From the NCBI RefSeq assembly GCF_039631355.1, contig NZ_JBDIVF010000015.1, forward strand, positions 1-64,000: a stretch of DNA of 64,000 nt. Reading direction: 5' to 3'. The notes beneath the pieces were generated by a model. It worked only from the letters and a program-made list of their open reading frames with translations, searched no databases and had not been told where the DNA came from. Below, piece after piece: positions 23,301-30,953 of this stretch; position 1 is the stretch's first letter; the number at the start of each line of letters is the position of its first letter. The translations under genes were made by a program, and so were the position numbers. The DNA is from Uliginosibacterium paludis. Its GTDB lineage: Bacteria > Pseudomonadota > Gammaproteobacteria > Burkholderiales > Rhodocyclaceae.

Positions 23301-24896
23301 ATGCAGACCGTCGATAACGTCAAACCGTGCTTCCCGCTCTTCCAGGAGCCCGAGTACAAGGATCTGATTGCCCGCAAGCGCAGCCAGTTCGAAGAAATCC
23401 CCTCGAAGGACAAGATCGCTGAAACCTTCGCCTGGACCACCACGCTGGAATATCAGGAACTCAACTTCAAGCGCGAAGCCCTCTCCATCAACCCGGCCAA
23501 GGTCTGCCAGCCCCTGGGGGGCTCGCTCTGCGGCCTGGGCTTCGAGAAGACCATGGTCTACATCCATGGCTCGCAAGGCTGCGTGGCCTACTTCCGCACC
23601 TACTTCAACCGCCACTTCAAGGAACCGATCGCCTTCATCGCCGACTCGATGACGGAAGACGCGGCCGTGTTCGGTGGCCAGAAGAACGTGCATGAAGGCC
23701 TGCAGAACGCCACCAAGCTGTATGACGCCAAGATGATCGCGGTGTGCACCACCTGCATCGCGGAAGTCATCGGTGACGACCTCGGCGCCTTCATCGGCAA
23801 TGCCCGCAAGGAAGGCTATGTCGACAAGGACTTCCCGATCCCCTACGCCAACACGCCGTCCTTCACCGGTTCGCACATCACCGGCTGGGACAACATGTTC
23901 GAAGGCATCATGAAGTACTTCACCGGCTCCTTCGACGAGGAGACCGGTACGGCGATCACCAAGGTTCCTGCCACGCCGGGCAGCAACGGCAAGCTCAACC
24001 TGGTGCCGGGCTTCGAGACCTACCTCGGCAATTACCGCGTCATGAAGCGCTACATGAAGGAGATGGATGTCGACTTCACGATGCTGTCCGACCCGGAAGA
24101 AGTGCTCGACACCCCGGCCACCGGCGAATACGAGATGTATGCCGGCGGCACGACCATCGACGAAGTGAAGGACGCACCCAACGCGATCGACACGATCTTC
24201 CTGCAGACGACCGGTCTGGAGAAGAGCCGCAAGTTCGTCAAGAACGTGTGGAATCACAACGCGCCGACGATCAGCATCCCGATGGGCGTGGAGTGGACCG
24301 ATGACTTCCTGATGAAGATCTCGGAGCTCACCGGCAAGCCGATTCCCGCCTCGCTGGTGAAGGAGCGCGGCCGCCTGGTCGACATGATGACCGACTCGCA
24401 CGCCTGGCTGCATGGCAAGAAGATGGCCGTTTTCGGTGATCCGGATTTCCTGCTGGGCCTGGTGAAGTTCATGATGGAACTGGGCATCGAGCCCACCCAC
24501 ATCGTCTGCACCAACAGCAACAAGCGCTGGGAAAAGGCGATGAAGAAGATCCTCGAATCCTCGCCCTACGGTGTGCACGGCAAGATCTACCCGGGTGCCG
24601 ACCTCTGGCACATGCGCAGCCTGTGCTTTACCGACAAGCCTGACTTCCTGATCGGCAGCACCTACGGCAAGACCATCCAGCGCGACACGCTGCACAAGGG
24701 CATCGAGTTCGAAGTGCCGCTGATCCGCCTGGGCTTCCCGATCTTCGACCGTCACCACCTGCACCGCATGACCACGCTGGGCTACGAGGGCGGGATGTAC
24801 ATCCTGACCACGCTGACCAACGCCGTGCTGGAGCGCCTGGACGAACGCACGAAGTACATGGCCGATTCGGACTACAACTTCGACATCGTTCGCTGA
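23301..24896 (+). CDS. nifK: Nitrogenase molybdenum-iron protein beta chain NifK
   Basis: Beta subunit of dinitrogenase. 531 residues; P-cluster ligands Cys69 (KVCQPLGG), Cys94 (GSQGCVAYF) and Cys152 (CTTCIAEVIGDD) are in place. The N-terminal extension typical of Mo-nitrogenase beta chains (about 45 residues before ETFAWTTTLEYQ) is present. The start at 23301 has AAGGAG 9 bases upstream; the frame extends back to 23244 without homology. It is followed by a 90-bp spacer with a heptamer-repeat hairpin and then nifT. Confidence 0.99.
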   Translation: MQTVDNVKPCFPLFQEPEYKDLIARKRSQFEEIPSKDKIAETFAWTTTLEYQELNFKREALSINPAKVCQPLGGSLCGLGFEKTMVYIHGSQGCVAYFRTYFNRHFKEPIAFIADSMTEDAAVFGGQKNVHEGLQNATKLYDAKMIAVCTTCIAEVIGDDLGAFIGNARKEGYVDKDFPIPYANTPSFTGSHITGWDNMFEGIMKYFTGSFDEETGTAITKVPATPGSNGKLNLVPGFETYLGNYRVMKRYMKEMDVDFTMLSDPEEVLDTPATGEYEMYAGGTTIDEVKDAPNAIDTIFLQTTGLEKSRKFVKNVWNHNAPTISIPMGVEWTDDFLMKISELTGKPIPASLVKERGRLVDMMTDSHAWLHGKKMAVFGDPDFLLGLVKFMMELGIEPTHIVCTNSNKRWEKAMKKILESSPYGVHGKIYPGADLWHMRSLCFTDKPDFLIGSTYGKTIQRDTLHKGIEFEVPLIRLGFPIFDRHHLHRMTTLGYEGGMYILTTLTNAVLERLDERTKYMADSDYNFDIVR

Positions 24897-24900
24897 CCGG

Positions 24901-24979
24901 CGGGGAGTCGGGAGTGGCGAGTGGGGAGTCGAACCCCGCGCTTTTCACCCGACTCCCGACTACCCACTCACGACTCCCG
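24901..24979. repeat. Heptamer-repeat hairpin, nifK-nifT spacer
   Basis: The left arm 24901-24931 consists of 7-bp units of the type GGGAGTC/GGGAGTG/GCGAGTG. The right arm 24950-24979 is the inverted version (GACTCCC, CACTCAC). They can fold into a stem of about 28 bp with few mismatches. Confidence 0.9.
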
Positions 24980-24987
24980 AACAAAAA

Positions 24988-25212
24988 ATGGCCAACATCA
25001 TGATCCGCAAGAGCGCTGAAGGCGGGCTGGTTTTCTACCTGCCCAAGCGCGACATCGAGGACAGGATCTCCTCGATTGAATTCGACACCCCGGAAAAATG
25101 GGGCGGCGAGCTGAAGCTGGCCAACGGTGGCGCCTACTACATCGACCCCATGCCCGCCCCCGAGCGCCTGCCGATCTCGCTGCGCGCCAAGCGGCTGGAT
25201 GGGGTGGAGTGA
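24988..25212 (+). CDS. nifT: NifT/FixU family protein
   Basis: A 74-residue small beta-rich protein of the NifT family: MANIMIRKSAEGGLVFYLPK, then WGGELKLANGGAYYIDP near the end are characteristic. Its role is unknown; it is dispensable in several diazotrophs but almost always follows nifK. No good Shine-Dalgarno sequence lies before the ATG, because the spacer is filled by a heptamer hairpin, so translation may depend on structure or coupling (inference). Confidence 0.93.
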   Translation: MANIMIRKSAEGGLVFYLPKRDIEDRISSIEFDTPEKWGGELKLANGGAYYIDPMPAPERLPISLRAKRLDGVE

Positions 25213-25216
25213 AACC

Positions 25217-25284
25217 GGGAGTGGCGAGTGGAGAATGGGGAGTCGGTGACGCGCCGACTCTCGACTCCCCACGCCCGACTCCCC
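25217..25284. repeat. Heptamer-repeat hairpin, nifT-ferredoxin spacer
   Basis: The left arm 25217-25245 has 7-bp periodicity (GGGAGTG, GCGAGTG, GAGAATG, GGGAGTC). The right arm 25254-25284 is the complementary C-rich form. It ends just before AAGGAG of the ferredoxin gene. Confidence 0.9.
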
Positions 25285-25300
25285 ATCAAGGAGAAACATC

Positions 25301-25498
25301 ATGTCCATGAAAATTCTCGTCGCCGAATGCTCAAGCTGCGGCGACTGCATTCCCGAATGCCCCACCGGCTCGATTTTCGAGAAGGGCGGCATCGTCAAGA
25401 TCAAGGCTGACAGCTGCAACGAGTGCGAGGACCAGGACGACGGCCCCAAGTGCCAGTCCACCTGCCCCTCGGGCGAGAACTGCATCGTTTACATGTAA
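25301..25498 (+). CDS. nif-cluster 4Fe-4S ferredoxin
   Basis: A 65-residue ferredoxin with cluster motif CSSCGDCIPEC (Cys10, 13, 16, 20) and a second set Cys39, 42, 51, 55 in which the central spacing is expanded, plus Cys61 near the C-terminus. It can carry two 4Fe-4S clusters. It probably feeds electrons to NifH or to cofactor assembly. AAGGAG is 9 bases before the ATG at 25301; the next ATG two codons later is also possible. It lies between two heptamer hairpins inside the nifHDKT unit. Confidence 0.9.
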   Translation: MSMKILVAECSSCGDCIPECPTGSIFEKGGIVKIKADSCNECEDQDDGPKCQSTCPSGENCIVYM

Positions 25499-25504
25499 GC
25501 GGGG

Positions 25505-25613
25505 CTTCGGGAGTCGGGAGTGGGGAGTCGAGAGTCGGAAATCATCGGGACGGCACGCCGTCTGCTGGTTTACCGACTCCCCCACTCCCCACTCCCCACT
25601 CCCCGCTCCCGAA
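25505..25613. repeat. Heptamer-repeat hairpin, ferredoxin-nafY spacer
   Basis: The left arm 25505-25538 (CTTCGGGAGTCGGGAGTGGG and on) and the right arm 25573-25613 (five CACTCCC-type units ending GCTCCCGAAG) are inverted copies. They are separated by a 34-bp loop. This is the longest of the three. Confidence 0.9.
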
Positions 25614-25626
25614 GGGAGCAACAAGC

Positions 25627-26340
25627 ATGAACACCTCCATCACCCGCGAAGCCGCGTTGCGCATTGGTCTGGCGGCACTCGAACTGAAGGTCTCGCCGCG
25701 CGAACTCACGCTCGCGCTGGCGGAGAAGTTCGAGCTGCCGATCACCGAAACCAAGCTCGCCACCTGCTCGGTCGAAATCCTGCGTGAAGCCATGGATGGT
25801 GATGGCGGCATCTGCCAGGCGGACCCCGCGAACCTCAAGCAGGCGGTGCGCCTGCTGTGGGGCCAGGGCGTGTCGGGCAGCGAGCTGCCGGCCCGTGAGG
25901 CCTATGCCGAGGGCGACCTGCCCGGCTCCATCCGGGTGGCATGCGCCTCGAATTCCGGCGAGCTGCTCGATGGCCACTTCGGCTCCTGCGAGCGCTTCCT
26001 GATCTATCAGGTGTCCAGCAGCGAAGCCCGCCTGATCGACCTGCGCCCCACGCTCGAAGCGGACCAGGCCGAAGACAAGAATGTGGCCCGCACCGCGCTG
26101 ATCGCCGATTGCGATGTGCTCTGCGTGCAATCGATCGGTGGTCCGGCTGCGGCCAAGGTAATCCGCGCCAATGTGCATCCGGTGAAGGTGGCGGTCTCCG
26201 CACCCGCGCGTGACAGCGTCCGGCGCCTGCAGGCCTCGCTGACCAATCCGCCGCCCTGGCTGGCCCGGGTGATGGGCATCACGCCGCCCTCGCTCGAGCA
26301 CATCAGTGCCGCACTCGAACTTGAGGAGGAAGACGCATGA
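25627..26340 (+). CDS. NafY/NifX-family FeMo-cofactor-binding protein
   Basis: A 237-residue protein with an N-terminal helical domain (about 1-95, TREAALRIGLAALELKVSP) and a C-terminal NifX/NafY-like domain (about 98-215; IRVACASNSGELLDGHFGSCERFLIYQV), the two-domain layout of NafY, which binds apo-dinitrogenase and FeMo-co. The loop with DGHFGS is the cofactor-binding region in the family. GAAGGGAG precedes the ATG. The next gene starts inside its stop codon (ATGA). Confidence 0.88.
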   Translation: MNTSITREAALRIGLAALELKVSPRELTLALAEKFELPITETKLATCSVEILREAMDGDGGICQADPANLKQAVRLLWGQGVSGSELPAREAYAEGDLPGSIRVACASNSGELLDGHFGSCERFLIYQVSSSEARLIDLRPTLEADQAEDKNVARTALIADCDVLCVQSIGGPAAAKVIRANVHPVKVAVSAPARDSVRRLQASLTNPPPWLARVMGITPPSLEHISAALELEEEDA

Positions 26341-26615
26341 GCGTGAGCACCGAACTGCTCGACTCGGTCTGCAAGACACTCAGTGGCGGCCTGCTGCGGC
26401 GGGCGGACGCCGACCGCCAGCTGCGCCTGGCGCACCCCGGCGTACCCTTCTCGATGTGCTCCGACAACGACATCCCTTCGCGCCTCAAGCCGCTCGCCAC
26501 CGGCGAAGGCTTCGCGCTCTACGGGCTGAACACCTCCGAGCACTGTGCCGCGCTGACCGGCCAGATCGAATCCGCTGATGGCATTGTCATCGGCATCCTT
26601 GACAACGATCTCTGA
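26337..26615 (+). CDS. Unrecognised small nif-operon protein (92 aa)
   Basis: A 92-residue cytoplasmic protein with no signal peptide or membrane segment. It contains two cysteines (Cys12 in DSVCKTLSG, FSMCSDNDIPSRL) and ends IVIGILDNDL. I do not recognise the family. It overlaps the upstream nafY-like gene by 4 bp (ATGA), so it is translationally coupled to it, which strongly suggests a role with that protein in cofactor or nitrogenase maturation. AACTTGAGGAGG provides a strong ribosome site inside the upstream gene. Confidence 0.85.
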   Translation: MSVSTELLDSVCKTLSGGLLRRADADRQLRLAHPGVPFSMCSDNDIPSRLKPLATGEGFALYGLNTSEHCAALTGQIESADGIVIGILDNDL

Positions 26616-26626
26616 GGAGGCCCGCC

Positions 26627-26833
26627 ATGTGCCAGGGGAAACCGACCGGAACACCGCAGAACCTTCACGAGCGCCTCTGCCACACCACGCACGGCATTCC
26701 CTGCCGCGCAGCCAGCGCACTCAGCGCGCTCTTCAGTCTGATCCTCGGTCGCCAGCCCGCTGCCCGCGCGTGCTGCAGCGACCAGGCCGGCGCAGAGGCC
26801 TCGTGCGGCTGCGGCGGCCAGCACAAACACTGA
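26627..26833 (+). CDS. Unrecognised Cys-rich small protein in the nif operon (68 aa)
   Basis: A 68-residue protein with GAGGAGG 6 bases before the ATG and 11 bp after the previous gene. It has seven cysteines: Cys2, HERLCHTTHGIPCR, then ACCSDQ and SCGCGGQHKH at the C-terminus, with a short hydrophobic stretch in the middle (SALSALFSLILG). The Cys/His-rich tail could bind a metal or an Fe-S cluster. No family is recognised. Its place in the nif operon suggests a metal-handling or electron-transfer accessory (inference). Confidence 0.7.
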   Translation: MCQGKPTGTPQNLHERLCHTTHGIPCRAASALSALFSLILGRQPAARACCSDQAGAEASCGCGGQHKH

Positions 26834-26862
26834 CATTCACCACACCATTCCGGAGCCCTGCC

Positions 26863-27429
26863 ATGCTCATCAAGCAATACGAAGAACGCGGACTTTTCTT
26901 CAACGCCAACCTCACCGAACGCTGCAGCAAGGAAGCCCTCGACGTCTATCGCGGCGAGCTGATCCTGGTCGACGGCGAAGTCGGCGACAGCTCCGGCCGC
27001 CGCAAGCCGCCCTCGAAGGTGCTGCTGCAATCGGTCGCCATCGCCGGTGAATCGAAGCTGGTTTTCCTCGCCGGCATGGTCGAGAACGTGGCCGACCTGA
27101 GCCTGGTGCTCGAACGCTTCGGGCCGGACATGGCGGCCGATTCGCAGTGCGTGATCTTCGTGTATGACATTGCCAAGCCGCTGACCGTCACGGCCGGCGA
27201 ACTGACGCTGCAACTGGTGCCGCTCGACGATGGCCTGGTGTGGACCGAACTGATGGACCTCGCTGCGCTCGAAAAGGGCGATGTGAAGAACCTCAGCAGC
27301 GCGGACAAGGCGCACGTCGTCTATCGCGAACTGCTCAGCTTCCGCCCGCGCGGCGCTGCGAGCGTCGATCTCGCCAGCGCGCTCACGATGGGCAGCGGCA
27401 AGCAGCGCGCCCTGCGCGGCGCCGTCTGA
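26863..27429 (+). CDS. Unrecognised nif-linked protein (188 aa)
   Basis: A 188-residue cytoplasmic protein beginning MLIKQYEERGLFFN. Apart from a single Cys early on (LTERCSK), it has no obvious catalytic or metal motif; the central part alternates strands and helices (VLLQSVAIAG, LVFLAGMVENVADLSLVLERFG). CGGAG lies upstream. It follows the Cys-rich gene by 29 bp on the same strand and is probably the last gene of the nifHDKT unit; no hairpin terminator was found after it. Function unknown. Confidence 0.8.
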   Translation: MLIKQYEERGLFFNANLTERCSKEALDVYRGELILVDGEVGDSSGRRKPPSKVLLQSVAIAGESKLVFLAGMVENVADLSLVLERFGPDMAADSQCVIFVYDIAKPLTVTAGELTLQLVPLDDGLVWTELMDLAALEKGDVKNLSSADKAHVVYRELLSFRPRGAASVDLASALTMGSGKQRALRGAV

Positions 27430-27527
27430 GCATGGGTGTGCTGCTGGACGGGCCGGCCCTGCGCCGGCTCGTCCGGTATCCCGCGCCGGCCACCCAGCTG
27501 GCCTTCCTCTCCGCATTCTTCCCGCCC

Positions 27528-28118
27528 ATGCAGACCCTGATCGTTCTCGCCCATCCCCGGCCGAGCAGCTTCAACCACGCCATCGCGAACACCGTGCGCG
27601 ACACCCTGCTGACCCTGGGTCACAGCGTGCGCCTGCTTGATCTTTACGCCGAGCACTTTGATCCGCTGCTCACGCCCGAGGAACTCCAGCGCGGCCATGT
27701 GCCGCCAGCACAGGTGCGGGAGCATGCCGATCTGCTGCTCGCGGCAGACTTCATCGTGGTCGTGCATCCGAACTGGTGGGCGCAGGCACCGGCTATCCTC
27801 AAGGGCTGGCTGGATCGCGTACTGCGCGCCGGCGAAGCCTATCGCTTCGGCACCAACGAAAAAGGCGAAGGCGTGGTCATCGGCCAGCTCAAGGCCCGCG
27901 CGGCCCTGGTCTTCACCACTTCCAACACGCCGCGCGAAGCCGAGCTCGCCCTGTATGGCGACCCGCTCGACAACTTCTGGAAACGTTGCGTATGGGGCTT
28001 CTGCGGCATCGAGCACACCGTGCGCCGCAACTTCGAGTCGGTCATCGCCAGCACGCCCGAGCTGCGCGCCACCTGGCTGCTGGAAGCCGCCAGCCTGACC
28101 CGCGAAACCCTGATCTGA
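27528..28118 (+). CDS. Flavodoxin-fold NAD(P)H quinone reductase-like protein
   Basis: A 196-residue member of the KefF/MdaB/WrbA-related flavodoxin-like fold: TLIVLAHPRPSSFNHAI for FMN phosphate binding, DLLLAADFIVVVHPNWWAQAPAILKGW and LDRVLRAGEAY are the hallmark segments. It probably uses FMN or FAD to reduce quinones or related electrophiles in two-electron steps. Start 27528 fits the family. An in-frame ATG at 27432 would add 32 residues; neither has a good ribosome site. It lies between the nif genes and a TetR regulator. Confidence 0.85.
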   Translation: MQTLIVLAHPRPSSFNHAIANTVRDTLLTLGHSVRLLDLYAEHFDPLLTPEELQRGHVPPAQVREHADLLLAADFIVVVHPNWWAQAPAILKGWLDRVLRAGEAYRFGTNEKGEGVVIGQLKARAALVFTTSNTPREAELALYGDPLDNFWKRCVWGFCGIEHTVRRNFESVIASTPELRATWLLEAASLTRETLI

Positions 28119-28184
28119 TACAGCGCAAACCGCGCGCCCGAACCTGCACGCAATTTCAGAGACGATCGGTTTATTATTCAGGGC

Positions 28185-28823
28185 ATGAACAGCCCTGTCG
28201 CCCCGCCGCGCTCGCGTGGCCGCCCGCCCAAAGCGCGTGAAGACCTGCTCGCCACCCGCGAGCAACTGCTGCGCACCGGCCTCGAAGTGCTGACCGAGAA
28301 GGGTTTCTCGATTGCCGGGCTGGACGAGATCCTGCGCCGGGCCGGCGTGCCCAAGGGCTCCTTCTATCACTACTTCGGCAGCAAGGAAGCCTTTGGCGAA
28401 GCTCTCATCACGCAATACGCCGACTACTTCGCACGCAAGCTCGAGCGCCATCTGGCGAACGCCGCGCTCGCGCCGCTGGAGCGCCTGCGAGCGCTGATTG
28501 CCGATCTTCAGGCCGGCATGGCGCGCCATGATTTCCGCCGCGGCTGCCTGGTCGGCAATCTCGGTCAGGAAGCCGGCAGCCTGCCGCAGCATTTCCACGC
28601 CCGCCTCGAAGCGGTGTTTGCCGACTGGCAGGCACGCGTCGCCCGCTGCCTGCTGGCCGCACGCGAGGCCGGCGAAATCCCGCCCGCCAGCGACTGCGAG
28701 GCACTCGCCGCCTTCTTCTGGATCGGCTGGGAAGGCGCGGTCATGCGCGCCCGGCTCGGTCGCCACGCGACCCCGCTCGAACTCTTCAGCCGGCAGTTTT
28801 TCGCCGGACTGCGCGCCGGCTGA
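28185..28823 (+). CDS. TetR-family regulator, AcuR-like
   Basis: A 212-residue repressor with an N-terminal TetR HTH: TGLEVLTEKGFSIAGLDEIL, then AGVPKGSFYHYFGSKEAFGEAL. The C-terminal part ends with AAFFWIGWEGAVMRARL, as in the AcuR/NemR group. It is followed 54 bp later by an acuI-type acrylyl-CoA reductase gene, so it is probably an acrylate- or electrophile-responsive regulator. A partly symmetric GACGATCGGTTTATTATTC lies at 28161-28179, directly upstream of its start, and could be the operator; this is weak. Confidence 0.88.
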   Translation: MNSPVAPPRSRGRPPKAREDLLATREQLLRTGLEVLTEKGFSIAGLDEILRRAGVPKGSFYHYFGSKEAFGEALITQYADYFARKLERHLANAALAPLERLRALIADLQAGMARHDFRRGCLVGNLGQEAGSLPQHFHARLEAVFADWQARVARCLLAAREAGEIPPASDCEALAAFFWIGWEGAVMRARLGRHATPLELFSRQFFAGLRAG

Positions 28824-28877
28824 GCCATTTCCAAATCAGGGCGTCGCATGACGTCCGCATTTCTTCAGGAGTACGCC

Positions 28878-29855
28878 ATGTTCAAGGCAGTAGTGATCAG
28901 GAAAGACGATGCCGGCTATCGCGCCGCCATCGAGACGCTGGACGAATCAGCCTTGCCCGAAGGCGATGTGACGATCCGCGTGAGCCACAGCACGCTCAAT
29001 TACAAGGACGGGCTGGCCATCACCGGCAAGGGGCCGGTGGTGCGCCGCTTTCCGATGGTGCCGGGCATCGACCTCGCCGGCGTCGTGACCGAAAGCTCGC
29101 ACCCGGCCTGGAAAGCGGGCGACGCGGTGCTGCTCAACGGCTGGGGCGTGGGGGAGACGCACTGGGGCGGGCTGGCCGAGGTTGCGCGCCTCAAGGGCGA
29201 CTGGCTGATTCCGCAGCCCGCCGCCTTCAGCCCGGCGCAGGCGATGTCGATCGGCACCGCCGGCTACACCGCGATGCTCTGCGTGATGGCGCTCGAACGC
29301 CATGGCGTGACGCCCGCCCAGGGCGAGATCCTGGTGACCGGTGCGGCAGGCGGCGTGGGCAGCGTGGCGGTAGCCGTGCTGGCGAAGCTCGGCTACACGG
29401 TGGTGGCCGTCAGCGGCCGGCCGGAGACCGAAGCCTATCTGCGCGAACTCGGCGCCAGCGAAGTGCTGCCGCGCGAGAGCTTCAGCGCGCCGGGCAAGCC
29501 GCTGGCGAAGGAGCGCTGGGCCGGCGCGGTGGATGTGGTGGGCGGCCACACGCTGGCAAACGTCTGCGCCAGCACGAAGTATCGCGGCGTAGTCGCGGCC
29601 TGCGGGCTCGCCGGCGGCATGGACTTCCCGGCGACGGTGGCCCCCTTCATCCTGCGCGGCGTGACCCTTGCCGGGATTGACAGCGTCATGTGCCCGACGC
29701 CGGATCGCATCGAAGCCTGGCGCCGCCTGGGCGAAGATCTCGACCCGGCCCGCCTCGATCTGATCACCCGCAGCATTCCGCTGGAAGACGCCATCGAGGT
29801 CGCCGGCCAGCTCATTGCCGGCCAGGTACGGGGGCGCGTCGTGATCGCGCTCTGA
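28878..29855 (+). CDS. acuI: Acrylyl-CoA reductase (NADPH) AcuI
   Basis: A 325-residue medium-chain dehydrogenase/reductase of the YhdH/AcuI group: it detoxifies acrylyl-CoA to propionyl-CoA with NADPH. Visible motifs are SHSTLNYKDGLAITGKGP, PGIDLAGVV, WGVGETHWGGLAE and the Rossmann motif VTGAAGGVGSVAVA. AGGAG precedes the ATG at 28878. It is paired with the TetR gene just upstream. Such genes occur in organisms that meet acrylate from DMSP or propionate metabolism, but no DMSP lyase gene is in the window. Confidence 0.92.
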   Translation: MFKAVVIRKDDAGYRAAIETLDESALPEGDVTIRVSHSTLNYKDGLAITGKGPVVRRFPMVPGIDLAGVVTESSHPAWKAGDAVLLNGWGVGETHWGGLAEVARLKGDWLIPQPAAFSPAQAMSIGTAGYTAMLCVMALERHGVTPAQGEILVTGAAGGVGSVAVAVLAKLGYTVVAVSGRPETEAYLRELGASEVLPRESFSAPGKPLAKERWAGAVDVVGGHTLANVCASTKYRGVVAACGLAGGMDFPATVAPFILRGVTLAGIDSVMCPTPDRIEAWRRLGEDLDPARLDLITRSIPLEDAIEVAGQLIAGQVRGRVVIAL

Positions 29856-30088
29856 GGCGCCCTGCGAGCGGGCCGCGCACGCCCGCCCGCTCGCGCCAGC
29901 AAGGCTTCTGTTGCGATCTGAAGCATCTGCTTACACTCTGGCCCGCCACGCTGACCTGCTTTTACCTGCGCACCGTGCCACGCCATCGATGGGGGCTCTA
30001 AGCTCTGTCCATCCCGGCCGGAACTGATCCGGGGAGACATCCGGGCCCCTGCGTCCGGCGCGGGCGGCCTGCCAGAAGGAGCTGCACC

Positions 30089-30952
30089 ATGACATTCCGC
30101 CTGCCCGCGGCACTGATGACGCTTGCGCTGTGCGCGCTGGCCAGCCTGCCCGCCTCTGCGGAGCCGACGATCGACCAGGTCTGGCAGACCGCCAATGCCG
30201 GTCGCGTTGCCGACGCCGAAAAGATGATGCAGGGCGTGCTCGCCGCCCACCCCGCCAGCGCCAAGGCGCACTATGTCGAAGCCGAACTGCTGGCGCGCGA
30301 GCGTCACTTCCCCGCAGCGCGCGAGGAGCTCGCCCGCGCGAAACAGCTCTCGCCTGGCCTGGCCTTCGCCGAGCCGCGCGCGGTGAGCAATCTCGAAGGG
30401 CTGCTCGGCGAGCGGCAGGCCGCCCCGCTCCAGTCGAATGGCATACCGGTATTGCAGGGCAGCCGCCCGGTGCCGGCCTTTCCCTGGAGTACGGTGCTGG
30501 TCCTGGGCTGCGTGCTGGCCTTCATCCTGTGGGCGGTACGCTTCATGAAGCGACAGACGGCCGACACGGTCGTGATACCCGCGCCCGCCCCTGCCCCGGC
30601 TTACGGCACGCCGGGCTACGCGAGCGGCGCCCCATCCTATTCCTATGGCATGACCCCGCCGGCATCCGGCGGACTCGGCAGCGGACTGGGCGGCGGCCTC
30701 CTCGGCGGGCTGGCCACCGGTGCCGCAGTCGGCGCCGGGATGGTCGCCGGCGAGGCGCTGATGCATCGCGTGCTGGGAGACAGTCACAGCAGCACGCAGG
30801 GTTTCGAAACACCGCTCAGCGCCGCGCCGGATCCCCTGCTCGAAGCGCTCGGCCCGAGCGCCTGGCCCAACGACATGGGCGGCACCGATTTCGGCATCGG
30901 TGATACCGGCAGCTGGGACGACAGCGCAGGCAGCGGCAGCAGCTGGGACTGA
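30089..30952 (+). CDS. Exported TPR-like membrane protein with Gly-rich C-terminus
   Basis: A 287-residue protein with a signal peptide (cleavage after ASAE), a TPR-like helical unit (about 25-95: WQTANAGRVADAEKMMQG, AHYVEAELLARERHFPAAREEL), a membrane segment (about 133-150), then a flexible Pro/Tyr/Gly region and a C-terminus ending SGSSWD. No enzymatic motif. It is probably an envelope scaffold. AAGGAG precedes the ATG. A GCTTACA motif at 29929, similar to those upstream of the two small exported proteins near 18 kb, lies in the leader. Confidence 0.78.
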   Translation: MTFRLPAALMTLALCALASLPASAEPTIDQVWQTANAGRVADAEKMMQGVLAAHPASAKAHYVEAELLARERHFPAAREELARAKQLSPGLAFAEPRAVSNLEGLLGERQAAPLQSNGIPVLQGSRPVPAFPWSTVLVLGCVLAFILWAVRFMKRQTADTVVIPAPAPAPAYGTPGYASGAPSYSYGMTPPASGGLGSGLGGGLLGGLATGAAVGAGMVAGEALMHRVLGDSHSSTQGFETPLSAAPDPLLEALGPSAWPNDMGGTDFGIGDTGSWDDSAGSGSSWD

Positions 30953-30953
30953 T

